From assembly GCA_947458345.1 (NCBI GenBank), contig CANHBU010000009.1:1-14637 (forward strand): a DNA stretch of 14,637 bases, written 5' to 3'. Made by a program: the position numbers and the translations under genes. Shown piece by piece: positions 1 to 8,380 of the stretch (the stretch's first letter is position 1; the number at the start of each line of letters is the position of its first letter). The notes under the pieces are model-generated. The model had not been told where the DNA came from and did not search any database. It saw nothing but the letters and a program-made list of their open reading frames with translations. This DNA comes from Comamonadaceae bacterium. Its GTDB lineage: Bacteria; Pseudomonadota; Gammaproteobacteria; Burkholderiales; Burkholderiaceae_C.

Positions 1-346
1 CCTGGCGCGACTGCAGCGCATCGGCCGTGCTCATGGCTCCCATCTGACGGGTCTGGGCTTGCACCAGCATATCGGCCACGCCCAGGCTGTTGCGCCGGGC
101 CATGGCCAGCGAAACCTCGCGGTCGAACATGCCCTCAAACATCTCGGCATGCTCAGATTGGGTCAGCTCGCTCTTCTCGATCGAATCGCGCATGGACTTC
201 ATCATCATCTGCAAGAACATGGCCTCGAACTGCTGCGCCGTCTCGCGCAGCGCGGCCTTGCCATCGCGTGCAGCGCGGCCCTTGAGCTCACCCAGCCCCT
301 GAAAGTCCAGGTAGCTGCGGGTGCTGGCGTTGTTGACCGTGTCCAT
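1..346 (-). CDS. flgJ: FlgJ, rod cap / rod-binding protein (5' part only)
   Basis: FlgJ caps the growing rod in the periplasm and, where a C-terminal hydrolase domain is present, opens the peptidoglycan for it. The gene starts at the ATG at 346-344 and runs off the left edge, so only about 115 residues are visible. The N-terminal rod-binding domain is clear: around residues 32-48 it reads QFEAMFLQMMMKSMRDS, followed by a stretch around SEHAEMFEGMFDREVS, both hallmarks of the FlgJ N-terminal family. The frame is open to base 2. Whether the muramidase domain is present cannot be seen. It lies 24 bp after flgI on the same strand, the usual last position of the flgB-J run, and is probably cotranscribed. 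The ribosome binding site is weak (AGAAAG about 8 nt upstream), which may mean coupling to flgI. Confidence 0.93.
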   Translation of the reverse strand, partial: MDTVNNASTRSYLDFQGLGELKGRAARDGKAALRETAQQFEAMFLQMMMKSMRDSIEKSELTQSEHAEMFEGMFDREVSLAMARRNSLGVADMLVQAQTRQMGAMSTADALQSRQ

Positions 347-370
347 GGTGCGACTTTCTTTGTCCGGCGA

Positions 371-1510
371 TCAGATGACCACCAGCTCGGCCCGCAGGCT
401 GCCCGAGGTCTTGAGCGCCTCAAGGATGGCGATCAAAGACGAGGGCGAGGCGCCAACTTGGTTGACCGCATCGACAATCTGGCGCAGGTCCACCCCGGGC
501 TGAAACAAGAACATGGGCTTGTTGGGCTCGTTGACGGCCACCTCGGCGTTTTGCACGCCCACCGTCTGCCCGCCGCCCAGCGGGTTGGGCTGCGAGACCT
601 CGTTGGTGGCCGAAATGGCCACCGAAATCGTGCCGTGCGAGACGGCGGCAGCGGTCACCCGCACATTGCGGCTGATCACCACGGTGCCGGTGCGCGAATT
701 GATCACAACGCGCGCTGGCGGCTCACCGGGCTGAACATCGAGGTTTTCGACCATGCTCATGAAGGCCACGCGCTGGCTGAGGTCCCGCGGTGCGCGGATG
801 GCCACCGAGACGCTGTCAAGCGCCTGGGCCACCCCCTCGCCAAAGCGTGAGTTGACGGCCGTCACAATGGCCGCCATGGTGGTGAAGTCGCCGTCGCGCA
901 CGTTCAAGATCAGCTGCTCGGCATTGGCAAAAGGCGTGTCGACCACGCGCTCGACCGTGGCACCACCGGGCACCCGCGCCGAGGTCGGCACGCCGATGGC
1001 CACCTTCGTGCCGGCGCCGGCCGCATCGATGCCGGTGGCGGTCAAGGCGCCTTGGGCCAGGGCATAGACCTCGCCGTCCACACCGCGCAAGCTGGTCAGC
1101 AGCAAATTGCCGCCGCGCAAATTACTGGCCTTGCCGATGGCCGAGACGTTGATGTCGATCTTTTGACCGGGCTTGGCAAAGCCCGGCAGCTCGGCCGTGA
1201 CCATCACCGCAGCCACGTTCTTGATGTCCATCTTGCCGCCGCCGGTAGATGTTTCAAAGTCGGCCAGCGCGCCCTCCATCGCCACGCCCAGGCGCGAGAG
1301 CATGGTCTTCATGCTTTGCGCGGTAAACGAGACGTCCGAGCCGTCGCCCGAGCCCTGCAGACCGACCACCAGACCGTAGCCGATCAGCTGGTTGGTGCGC
1401 TTGGCCGCCACATGGGTGAGGTCTTTGATGCGGTCGGCGCGCGCGCCCAGGGGCGCGGCCAACAAGGCCAGGCCGAGACAAAACAGCACGAGGGAGCCAA
1501 AACGTTTCAT
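371..1510 (-). CDS. flgI: FlgI, flagellar P-ring protein precursor
   Basis: FlgI forms the periplasmic P-ring around the distal rod. The 379-residue length is normal for the family. A Sec signal peptide is visible at residues 1-25 (MKRFGSLVLFCLGLALLAAP..ARA), with cleavage likely before DRIKDL. The mature N terminus carries the family signature DRIKDLTHVAAKRTNQLIGY followed by GLVVGLQGSGDGSD. The C terminus has the conserved VDLRQIVDAVNQVGASPSSLIAIL region. The ATG at 1510 has AAGGAC about 9 nt upstream. It sits 12 bp downstream of flgH and upstream of flgJ. FlgA, encoded across the divergent promoter region, is the dedicated chaperone for its assembly. Confidence 0.98.
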   Translation of the reverse strand: MKRFGSLVLFCLGLALLAAPLGARADRIKDLTHVAAKRTNQLIGYGLVVGLQGSGDGSDVSFTAQSMKTMLSRLGVAMEGALADFETSTGGGKMDIKNVAAVMVTAELPGFAKPGQKIDINVSAIGKASNLRGGNLLLTSLRGVDGEVYALAQGALTATGIDAAGAGTKVAIGVPTSARVPGGATVERVVDTPFANAEQLILNVRDGDFTTMAAIVTAVNSRFGEGVAQALDSVSVAIRAPRDLSQRVAFMSMVENLDVQPGEPPARVVINSRTGTVVISRNVRVTAAAVSHGTISVAISATNEVSQPNPLGGGQTVGVQNAEVAVNEPNKPMFLFQPGVDLRQIVDAVNQVGASPSSLIAILEALKTSGSLRAELVVI

Positions 1511-1522
1511 GACAGCGCGTCC

Positions 1523-2191
1523 TTAAAAGGGCCAGAGCTTGAGCAGCATGCTGGTGCCCCAGCCCGGCTTGGAAGCAGCGGCCAGATCGCCGGTGCCGCG
1601 GTAAGTAATCTGTGCATTGGCCAGGCGCCTGGACTGCACCGTGTTGTTGGGCGCCACATCCTCGGGCCGGATGATGCCGGCCACTTGAATGATCTCTGCG
1701 CCCTCGGTCAGCGCCAGCTGCTTTTCGCCGCGCAGCACCAAGTTGCCGTTGGGCAGCACATCGACCACGGTCACGGCCACCGCGCCCTCAAGGCTGGCTT
1801 GCTGGTCGGCCGTGCCCTTGCCGGTCGAGGACATATTGGCGTTGCGCAGGTCGACGCCGCCCAGGCCCACACCGCGCAGCTTGTTGCTCAAGCCCAGCGG
1901 CACCACATCGTTGCTCGCCTTGCGGTTGACCTCGGTGTTGGCGGTGCGTGCCGCCTGCGTCGACTCATTGAGGATGACCGTGATGACGTCACCAACCTGG
2001 TGATTGCGCCCCCGTCCAAAGAAGTTGTCGCTGATGCGGGTGTGGTAGATCGCACCGGTGGCCACGGCCGGCTTTTCGCGAACCGCCGGAATGACCGGCG
2101 CGAACTCGGCGCTGTGCTTGAGGGGCTGCGGGGGCAGCACGGTGCATGCCGACAGCGCCATCGCCGCGCCCAGAACAAAAAGAGATTTCAT
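1523..2191 (-). CDS. flgH: FlgH, flagellar L-ring lipoprotein
   Basis: FlgH forms the outer-membrane L-ring through which the rod-hook passes. The protein is 222 residues, standard for the family. It has a lipoprotein signal peptide with the lipobox LSAC, placing the lipidated Cys at residue 16. Family motifs visible include SLFEDR-equivalent DNFFGRGRNHQVGDVITVIL, NESTQAARTANTEVNRKAS, and the C-terminal GNLVLRGEKQLALTEGAEII followed by VAGIIRPEDVAPNNTVQSRR. The start at 2191 is preceded by GAAGG about 8-9 nt upstream. It lies between flgG and flgI with gaps of 15 and 12 bp, consistent with one transcript. Confidence 0.98.
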   Translation of the reverse strand: MKSLFVLGAAMALSACTVLPPQPLKHSAEFAPVIPAVREKPAVATGAIYHTRISDNFFGRGRNHQVGDVITVILNESTQAARTANTEVNRKASNDVVPLGLSNKLRGVGLGGVDLRNANMSSTGKGTADQQASLEGAVAVTVVDVLPNGNLVLRGEKQLALTEGAEIIQVAGIIRPEDVAPNNTVQSRRLANAQITYRGTGDLAAASKPGWGTSMLLKLWPF

Positions 2192-2206
2192 GAAGCGAGC
2201 CTTCGA

Positions 2207-2989
2207 TCAGAGGTTGTTGTTGATGAACTTGAGCATGCCGTCAACGGCCTGGATGGCTTTGGAGTTGATCTCGTAGGCGCGCTGCGTCTCGATCATGCTG
2301 ACCATCTCTTCGACCACGTTCACGTTGGACGCCTCGAGTGCGCCCTGCACGATCGCGCCCGCGCCGCCCTGGCCTGGCACCAGCACCTGAGGCGCGCCAG
2401 AAGCGGGCGTTTCCTTGAGCAGGTTCTGGCCCAGCGACTGCAGGCCGCTGGGGTTGACGAAACGCGAAATCTGGATCTGCCCGAGCACCTGGTTGCCGCC
2501 GCCGTTCAACTCAACCGAGACGGTGCCGTCGCGGCCCACGGTGAGCGAAGAGGCGTTTTGCGGGACGGTGATCGCCGGCTGCAGCAGGGCGCCGCTAGAG
2601 GTCACCAGCTGGCCCGCATTGGACAGCTTGAAGCCACCGTCACGGGTATAGGCCAGCGTGCCGTCGCTTTGTGCAATTTGGAAAAAACCTCCGCCGGCAA
2701 TGGCGATGTCCAGCGGATTTTGCGTGGTCACCATATTGCCTTGGGCATGGATCTTCTCGGTCGCCACGATGCGCACGCCGGTACCGAGCATCAGGCCGGT
2801 GGGGGCCTGGGAGTTGGCATCGGTCTGGCCGCCAGCCTGACGCAGGTTCTGATAGAGCATGTCCTCGAACACCGCGCGGTCGCGCTTAAAGCCAGTCGTG
2901 TTGACGTTGGCCAGGTTGTTCGAGATGACGTTCATCCGGGTCTGCTGGGCATCCAGACCCGTCTTGGCCACCCACATCGATGCATCCAT
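2207..2989 (-). CDS. flgG: FlgG, distal rod protein
   Basis: FlgG is the distal rod subunit spanning the periplasm. The 260-residue length is canonical. The N-terminal D0 helix has the rod/hook motif ISNNLANVNTTGFKRDRAVF at about residues 23-42, then YQNLRQAGGQ, a FlgG-typical segment. The core shows NPLDIAIAGGGFFQI and YTRDGGFKLSNAGQLV. The C-terminal helix ends ASNVNVVEEMVSMIETQRAY...KAIQAVDGML. The start ATG at 2989 has a strong GAGGAG about 7 nt upstream. It follows flgF after 42 bp and precedes flgH by 15 bp. Nothing unusual is seen. Confidence 0.99.
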   Translation of the reverse strand: MDASMWVAKTGLDAQQTRMNVISNNLANVNTTGFKRDRAVFEDMLYQNLRQAGGQTDANSQAPTGLMLGTGVRIVATEKIHAQGNMVTTQNPLDIAIAGGGFFQIAQSDGTLAYTRDGGFKLSNAGQLVTSSGALLQPAITVPQNASSLTVGRDGTVSVELNGGGNQVLGQIQISRFVNPSGLQSLGQNLLKETPASGAPQVLVPGQGGAGAIVQGALEASNVNVVEEMVSMIETQRAYEINSKAIQAVDGMLKFINNNL

Positions 2990-3031
2990 GTTCAGCTCCT
3001 CGTTTCGTATTCAGTAAAGGGGGGCGCGATC

Positions 3032-3793
3032 TCAACCGTTGGCCTTGAGCATCGAGGCGCCGGCCTCATCGCCGGACTTGCTTTCCTTGATGATGCGAAT
3101 TTGCTGCTCGAAGCTGCGCGACTGATCGATCAGCTTGATCATGATTTCCATCGCGTTGACGTTGCTGCCCTCAAGCGCCTTGGGCGTGAGCGAGGGGCGC
3201 AGCGTGCCGTTGGTGATATCCGAGCCCGGGTTGCCTTCGGGCTGAAACAGCCCGTCCTCGCGCCGCACCAGCCTGGCCTGACTGGAGTCGCGCAGCATGA
3301 GCCGCCCGACGAGTACGCCCGGATCGGCCATCTGCGCATCGCTGGTGGCATAAATGCTGCCATCGGGGTTGATGTTGACTTTGCTGCCAGAGGGCAAGGT
3401 GATGGGCTGGCCGTTTTCGCCACGCACCACGAAGCCCGAGCCGTTTTGCAGCACGCCCGTGGCCGAAACTTGCAGGTCCCCGCGACGGGTAAAAGCCAGC
3501 TGGCCGTCACGGGTGCTCACGCCCAGCACGGCCTTTTCATTGATGGACACATCGAGATCGCGGCCGGTGGCCATGACGGCGCCCGGTCGCATCGAGACGA
3601 TATCGGTGCTGATGGCCTGCGGCTGCAGACGGGTCTCCAGGCCGGGGCCTTCGACCTTGATGGCCCGCATCGCCACCTCGTAGCTGCGCTTGAAGCCAGG
3701 CGTCGATACGTTGGCCAACTCGTTGGCCGTGACCTGCCGCGCCAACCGGTTCTCGTTGATGGCGGCCACCGCGTTGAATGCCAAACGGTCCAT
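3032..3793 (-). CDS. flgF: FlgF, proximal rod protein
   Basis: FlgF is a rod subunit below FlgG. The protein has 253 residues, normal for FlgF. The N terminus MDRLAFNAVAAINENRLARQ and the motif ANELANVSTPGFKRSYEVAM (about residues 24-43) identify it. FlgF usually shows a diverged N-terminal helix like this one. The middle has VSINEKAVLGVSTRDGQLAFTRRGDLQVS, the FlgF form of the rod beta domain, and the C-terminal helix is GSNVNAMEIMIKLIDQSRSF. The ATG at 3793 has AAGGA about 10 nt upstream. It lies 46 bp after flgE and 42 bp before flgG. Confidence 0.97.
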   Translation of the reverse strand: MDRLAFNAVAAINENRLARQVTANELANVSTPGFKRSYEVAMRAIKVEGPGLETRLQPQAISTDIVSMRPGAVMATGRDLDVSINEKAVLGVSTRDGQLAFTRRGDLQVSATGVLQNGSGFVVRGENGQPITLPSGSKVNINPDGSIYATSDAQMADPGVLVGRLMLRDSSQARLVRREDGLFQPEGNPGSDITNGTLRPSLTPKALEGSNVNAMEIMIKLIDQSRSFEQQIRIIKESKSGDEAGASMLKANG

Positions 3794-3839
3794 GTCTCAA
3801 GTTCCTTGTGCTGGTTCCGATTAACCGATGGAGCGAGGA

Positions 3840-6626
3840 TCAGCCCCGGATATTGATGATGGCCTGAGTCATCGTGGTCGATGTCTCGATCGCCTTGGCG
3901 TTGGCCTGGAAGTTACGCTGAGCGGTGATCAGGTCCACCAGCTCCTGCGTCAGGTCCACGTTCGATCGCTCGGTTGCACCGGCGCGGATGGTTCCAAAGC
4001 CCGCGGTTCCGGCGGTGCCCAGAATCGGGCTGCCCGAGGCGGCTGAGGCCAGGAAGCTCGAGTCACCGGCCTGACGCAAGCCAGCCGGGCTCGAGAAGTT
4101 GACCAGCAAAATTTTGGCCAGCGACTTTTGCGTGCCGTTGGAATACGAAGCGCTGACCAGACCGTCGTTGGCGATCGTCACGCCCACCAGGTCGCCCTCG
4201 GGCGCGCCGTCTTGCGACTGCGACAGCACCGCAAACGGCGACGAAAACTGGGTCGAAGCCGAGTAGTCAATATTGATGGTCAAAGCGCCCTTACCGCCTG
4301 CCAGATAGACCGTCTCCAACTGGGTGCCGCCCATGGGCGAGACCAGCTTGCCGCCGGTGTCAAAGGTCAGCTCGCCCTTGTCCAGGAAGATCGGTGACCA
4401 AGCCGGCAGCACGGTATAGCCGTCACCGTTGGTGGTCTCCTTGCCATCGCTGTCGATGTACTTGGGCACCATCTGCGCGCCCACCAGATCGGCGTGCTGG
4501 GTGGGCTTGATCCAGGTAGACGTCTGGCCACGACCGGCCTCGACCTGCTCCAGGCCCCAGGTGGGCTGGCCCGAAATCTTGATGAAGGAATCCGACGAGG
4601 TGGTACCGGTGGTAAACACAAAGCGGTTGCGTGCGTAGTCGTAGCCCACTCGCACGCCGTTGACCGTCTCGGGCACGCCGTTGGTGTTGTTGGCCATCGA
4701 GTTGATGCCTTTTTGCAAGGCCGCCGCAAACGATTCGACCGAGTAGTCGTTGCCGGTGGGGATGACCACCGTGCCCTTGACGCCATCGACCGTGACCACA
4801 AAGCGGTTGTTGGTGTTGTCCACCGCAAAGTTGTTGGTTACGTTGATCGTTGGGGTACCACCATAGGCGACCGCCGGGGCCGATGCGATACCCCGCAGGG
4901 CCACGCTCGACGTGGCGACCTCAGAGTCCTTGAATCCAAAAAGCTTCTCACCCAAAGAGGCATTGCCGGCGGCCGTGTCGCGGTCGAGCGTGAGCTTGAT
5001 GGCGGCCTCGTCGCCGGTGGTGCCGGACTTGACCGAAAACGTCTTGTTGCTCGCATCAAAGCTGACCTTGATGCCATAGCGCTGTTCGTTGGCCGGCCGG
5101 ATCATGCTGCCGTTGGGAATGATTTGCAGGCTGTTGGAGCCGTCCTCGGCCATCTCCACCGGTGTGGTGCCCAGACCAAAGACCTCGTTTCGGCCGGCTG
5201 CGCCCTGAGCGATGCTCACACTGCTGGTGCCGTCGGTGAACTTGAAGGTGCGCAGGTTGTAGTCGTAAGCCACCTTGACGGTGTTGCTGCCACCGGCTTT
5301 GAGCTCGGTGTTGTTGTCCATGTTTTTCTGCAGCGCCGCGGTGACCTGCTCGATGCTCAGCTTGCTCCAGTCGAAGGTGGTGCCAGCGGGCAGCGTGAAA
5401 TCGCCTTGCACGAGTTGCACATTGATGGCCTTGGGCGCGCCTGCGGTATCGACCACGCGGCTGGTGCGAATCGACACCTCGCGGTTGGCCGCCAGGTTGA
5501 GGTTGAAGTAGGCCTCGTCGCCAAAGGCGCGGTTGAGGTAGCTGGTCAGCTCTGTTGCCACCTGGTTGCCCGTGAGCTTCTGGTTGAGGTCGGCCAGGTA
5601 GCTCAGGTCGACCTTGATCGGGTTGTCTGAGCCGTCCACGTCCAGGGTAAAGACCTTGGACAGCAGGGCCTTGTTGTCGGCCGACTGCGCCGCCCAGTCT
5701 TTGAAGTTGATGCCGTTGGTCAGATCAAATTGCTGGGTGTCGATCGGCTCGGTGCTCGCAATCGTTGCCGGCTGCGAGGAGCGCACATCGGTGAGCTCGT
5801 CGAGCGAAATCAGCTGCGTCTTGGCCGTGGTGATCTCGTCTTTAACCTCGCCAAAGGGCTTGATCTGTCCGTACTGGTTCACATAGAGCCGCTCGCCCGC
5901 CGCGTCGGTGGCTTGCACCAGCGAGGCATTGACCTGGTCGTCGCCCACGAACACAAAGGTCTGCCACTTGTTAAAGGGGCTGCTCTGGTTGGCATTGGCG
6001 GTCTTGACGTAGTAGACGGTGGCCAAGTAACCGTTACCGCCGTTGTCGTACACAGTCATGGCCGTGCTCTTGTTGTAGGTGGCCGGATTCGCACGATTGA
6101 AGGGGTCGGTGACCACTTGGGCATCGGCCGGGAAGTTCAGGCCAAGCTCCACCAGCGAGGTTTGACGCGCCTCGCCTGAGGTCTTTTGCGGAATGGTCAG
6201 CACCACCCGCTCATTGACATTGGCGCTACCGGTCGAGTCCACCGTTGCCGCCATCAGTCGTTGGCCAGCGGAGTTGACCACGTTGAACTGCTCGTTGAGC
6301 ATGAAAGAGCCGTTGCGGGTGTAGATGTCCTGCAGACCGTCGGCCGACTTCAGGGGGAAAAAGCCGTCACCGGTGATGGCCAGGTCCAGCGCATTCGATG
6401 AGAAGGACACATTGCCCTGGCTAAATTCCTGGCTCACCTGCTTGAGCGCCACACCCTGACCGACGGTCGAAGAGGCTTTTTGCAGTGGCGAGGTCGCAAA
6501 AATATCGCCGAAGTCGGCACGCGAGCGCTTGAAACCGGTCGTGCCCACGTTGGCGATGTTGTTGCTGGTCACCGCCAGCTGGGCGGTGGCTGAATTCAGA
6601 CCCGTGAGCGAGGTGTAAAAGGACAT
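3840..6626 (-). CDS. flgE: FlgE, flagellar hook protein, unusually long (928 aa)
   Basis: FlgE polymerises into the hook, the universal joint outside the cell. Most FlgE proteins have about 400-430 residues; this one has 928. The ends are standard. Residues 1-35 carry the D0 helix with SNNIANVGTTGFKRSRADFG, residues 70-130 the NALDLAITGDGFF and IYTRNGSFMLNEQF core, residues 190-230 a normal D2-like piece (TVYDNGGNGYLATVYYVKT), and residues 750-928 the usual ELTFDTGGKLVSP..., LLVNFSSPAGL and NVDLTQELVDLITAQRNFQA end. The extra material is about residues 240-745 (DNA 4392-5909). It contains repeated beta-rich modules at about 323-390, 400-475, 515-547 and 595-687, sharing patterns such as AALQK...NNT...V.VAYDY/VGYDY..R.F.FT.GTSS. 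These resemble flagellin-IN-type modules (inference). The ATG at 6626 has CAGGAG 7 nt upstream. No frameshift or stop interrupts it, so the insertion is part of a functional gene. Confidence 0.97.
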   Translation of the reverse strand: MSFYTSLTGLNSATAQLAVTSNNIANVGTTGFKRSRADFGDIFATSPLQKASSTVGQGVALKQVSQEFSQGNVSFSSNALDLAITGDGFFPLKSADGLQDIYTRNGSFMLNEQFNVVNSAGQRLMAATVDSTGSANVNERVVLTIPQKTSGEARQTSLVELGLNFPADAQVVTDPFNRANPATYNKSTAMTVYDNGGNGYLATVYYVKTANANQSSPFNKWQTFVFVGDDQVNASLVQATDAAGERLYVNQYGQIKPFGEVKDEITTAKTQLISLDELTDVRSSQPATIASTEPIDTQQFDLTNGINFKDWAAQSADNKALLSKVFTLDVDGSDNPIKVDLSYLADLNQKLTGNQVATELTSYLNRAFGDEAYFNLNLAANREVSIRTSRVVDTAGAPKAINVQLVQGDFTLPAGTTFDWSKLSIEQVTAALQKNMDNNTELKAGGSNTVKVAYDYNLRTFKFTDGTSSVSIAQGAAGRNEVFGLGTTPVEMAEDGSNSLQIIPNGSMIRPANEQRYGIKVSFDASNKTFSVKSGTTGDEAAIKLTLDRDTAAGNASLGEKLFGFKDSEVATSSVALRGIASAPAVAYGGTPTINVTNNFAVDNTNNRFVVTVDGVKGTVVIPTGNDYSVESFAAALQKGINSMANNTNGVPETVNGVRVGYDYARNRFVFTTGTTSSDSFIKISGQPTWGLEQVEAGRGQTSTWIKPTQHADLVGAQMVPKYIDSDGKETTNGDGYTVLPAWSPIFLDKGELTFDTGGKLVSPMGGTQLETVYLAGGKGALTINIDYSASTQFSSPFAVLSQSQDGAPEGDLVGVTIANDGLVSASYSNGTQKSLAKILLVNFSSPAGLRQAGDSSFLASAASGSPILGTAGTAGFGTIRAGATERSNVDLTQELVDLITAQRNFQANAKAIETSTTMTQAIINIRG

Positions 6627-6671
6627 GTGCTACTCCTGAAAACCGATTGAATAGATTGAAATTCGGGCTGA

Positions 6672-7394
6672 TCAGCCGCCAATGCGTTTGATGTCGGCCA
6701 GCTTGAGCGTCTGGCCACCTTTCACCTGAACCAGCATCTCACCGGTGGTGTCTTGGCTGATGCTGCGGATCTCCGACAGGGTGCTGACGGTGGGCGCGAT
6801 GTTCTTGCCCTGCGCCACAGCGGCCACCCGAAAACGGTAGCTGCCCTCGGGCATTGCCGAGCCGTTGCTGCTTTGCCCGCTCCAGGTCAGTGACAGGCTG
6901 CCGGCCTGCTGCGGGCCGAGAATCTGCTGAAACACCGCCTGGCCTTGTGCATTGAGCACATCGATCTGCACGCCCTCGGCGCCATTGGGCAGCTCGACGC
7001 TGGCCTGCACCGGCTGGTCTTTGGTGTAGGTGAAATTGTTGCCTGGCACCACCACGCTTTTGCCGATCAGCGCGGCCCCGGCCATCATGCGATCGCCTTG
7101 CAGCGAGGCGGTCAAAGCCGACAGCTGCGTGGCCATATTGGTCGTCGCCTCGAGCTGCGAGAACTGGGCCAACTGCGCCACAAAGGCCTCGTTCTTGGTC
7201 GGGTCGAGCGGATTTTGGTTCTGCAGCTGTGTGGTAAATAGCTTGAGAAAGTCCTGCTGATTGGCGGTGGTGCCATTGGCCTTGGGTTTGGCCAGCTCTT
7301 GCTCGTAGCTCTTGATGCCGGCCGGCAGGGTGCGCGAGGCAGCCGCCGAGGGGTTGATGCTCGCGGCGTTGGTGTACAGGGCGGTGGTGGGCAT
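6672..7394 (-). CDS. flgD: FlgD, hook cap / hook assembly scaffold
   Basis: FlgD caps the growing hook and guides FlgE polymerisation, then is discarded. The protein has 240 residues. The N-terminal export and capping region has the family signature QQDFLKLFTTQLQNQNPLDP (about residues 46-65), followed by EAFVAQLAQFSQLEATTNM. The middle contains an Ig-like/FlgD tandem (SLSLTWSGQSSNGSAMPEGSYRFRV), and the C-terminal TLKLADIKRIGG is a common FlgD ending. The start at 7394 (ATG, MPTTALYTN) has only a weak AAAGG about 14 nt upstream. It is 14 bp after flgC and 45 bp before flgE. The partner hook protein is enlarged, but this cap is of normal size. Confidence 0.97.
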   Translation of the reverse strand: MPTTALYTNAASINPSAAASRTLPAGIKSYEQELAKPKANGTTANQQDFLKLFTTQLQNQNPLDPTKNEAFVAQLAQFSQLEATTNMATQLSALTASLQGDRMMAGAALIGKSVVVPGNNFTYTKDQPVQASVELPNGAEGVQIDVLNAQGQAVFQQILGPQQAGSLSLTWSGQSSNGSAMPEGSYRFRVAAVAQGKNIAPTVSTLSEIRSISQDTTGEMLVQVKGGQTLKLADIKRIGG

Positions 7395-7408
7395 GGTGAT
7401 GCGTGCCT

Positions 7409-7837
7409 TTAGCTGCGGGTGATGTCGATCGTGCGCATCATCAGCTGGCGCGTCGTGTTGATGACTTCAACGTTGTTCTGGTAGGAGCGCGAAGCGGCCA
7501 TCATCTCGACCATCTCGGTCATCTCGTTGACGTTGGACATATAGACATAGCCGTCCTTGTCAGCCAAGGGATTGCCCGGATCGGACATGCGTTTGATCGG
7601 GGCCGGATCGTCGATCAGCGCATCGATGCGCACGCCACCCTGGTAGGTCTGGTCGCGCGGCGTCTGCTTTTGCTCCTCGAGCACCGCTTTGAACACGGTG
7701 CGCTTGGCCCGAAAGGCCTCCTGCTCGTTGCCGGCGACCGTGCTGGCGTTGGCCAGGTTGGATGCTGTGGCGTTCATGCGGGCCATCTGGGCGTTGAGGG
7801 CCGAGCCGGCGATACCGAAAATGTTGTCAATGGCCAT
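7409..7837 (-). CDS. flgC: FlgC, proximal rod protein
   Basis: FlgC is a proximal rod subunit exported by the flagellar type III apparatus. The protein has 142 residues, close to the usual 134-150. The N-terminal helix has the conserved NATASNLANASTVAGNEQEA (about residues 22-41) and the following RAKRTVF region. YVYMSNVNEMTEMVEMMAAS at the C terminus, then RSYQNNVEVINTTRQLMMRT, is the canonical FlgC end. The ATG at 7837 comes 3 bp after the flgB stop with a GGGGGA ribosome site, so the two are translationally close-coupled. flgD follows after 14 bp. Confidence 0.98.
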   Translation of the reverse strand: MAIDNIFGIAGSALNAQMARMNATASNLANASTVAGNEQEAFRAKRTVFKAVLEEQKQTPRDQTYQGGVRIDALIDDPAPIKRMSDPGNPLADKDGYVYMSNVNEMTEMVEMMAASRSYQNNVEVINTTRQLMMRTIDITRS

Positions 7838-7840
7838 GGA

Positions 7841-8224
7841 TCATTCCCCCTTCAAGGCCCGGCGTATGGAGCTCACACGCTGTTCCAAAAATTGCAGCGT
7901 CGCCTGGTAATCGCCAGCGGCCTTGCCGTATTGCGCCTGCTCAATATTGAGTTCGACCGTGTTGCCGTCAAAGGCCGCGTTAAACGGAATGCGGTAGCGC
8001 ATGCCATCGGAGTTGTCCTGGACCGCACTGTCGACGTGCCCCTTGCGCGTGGCCACCATCGGCTCGTGCCGGGCGTTGCTCAGGACCGAGCGAAAGTCGA
8101 CATCGCGCGCCTTGAAATGCGGGGTGTCGGCATTGGCAATGTTGCGTGCGAGCACCTCCATCCGGCGGCTGCGCACATCAAGCGCCCGCGCATGGATGTC
8201 GAGGGCTTTGTCGATGAAGTTCAT
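7841..8224 (-). CDS. flgB: FlgB, proximal rod protein; first gene of the rod-hook operon
   Basis: FlgB is a proximal rod subunit next to the MS-ring/FliE. The 127-residue protein shows the expected motif ARNIANADTPHFKARDVDF (about residues 26-44), the FlgB equivalent of the rod ANxxTPGYKA signature, and a C-terminal helix (YQATLQFLEQRVSSIRRALK). The ATG at 8224 is preceded by GAAGGA about 12 nt upstream. It is the promoter-proximal gene of the flgB-J run. The sigma-54 site at 8325-8339 would start transcription near 8313, giving a leader of roughly 89 nt. Confidence 0.98.
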   Translation of the reverse strand: MNFIDKALDIHARALDVRSRRMEVLARNIANADTPHFKARDVDFRSVLSNARHEPMVATRKGHVDSAVQDNSDGMRYRIPFNAAFDGNTVELNIEQAQYGKAAGDYQATLQFLEQRVSSIRRALKGE

Positions 8225-8324
8225 GTCTTCAAGGTCCTTCGATAAGGGTGGTGGTGACCACGTTCAACACTTGCCGGTTTCCCGACAACCCAGCCGGACG
8301 AAATGCGGCTTCAAGCGCTAGACC

Positions 8325-8339
8325 GCAAAACCCGTGCCA
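8325..8339 (-). promoter_or_regulatory. Sigma-54 (RpoN) promoter for the flgB operon
   Basis: On the minus strand, 8339 down to 8325 reads TGGCACGGGTTTTGC. This matches the RpoN consensus TGGCACG-N4-TTGC at every defined base, with exactly 10 bp between the -24 GG and the -12 GC. The predicted start of transcription is near 8313, about 89 nt before the flgB ATG. The CGGCAA cluster lies about 68-128 bp upstream of that start, the right distance for an AAA+ enhancer-binding activator. Confidence 0.88.
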
Positions 8340-8380
8340 TCTGTTTTCCGCCACCAAACCCGGCCTGCAAGCCCCCACAG

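Noticed and set aside
1052..3856. A 934-codon open frame on the plus strand opposite flgG, flgF, flgH and flgI
   Set aside because: The minus strand holds four well-conserved flagellar genes here. The plus frame is low-complexity (Ala, Gly, His, Arg, Leu) and recognisable as an antisense shadow of GC-rich codons.
4494..5630. A 378-codon plus-strand frame opposite flgE
   Set aside because: It is antisense to the conserved and repeat parts of FlgE, with no ribosome site and no recognisable domain.
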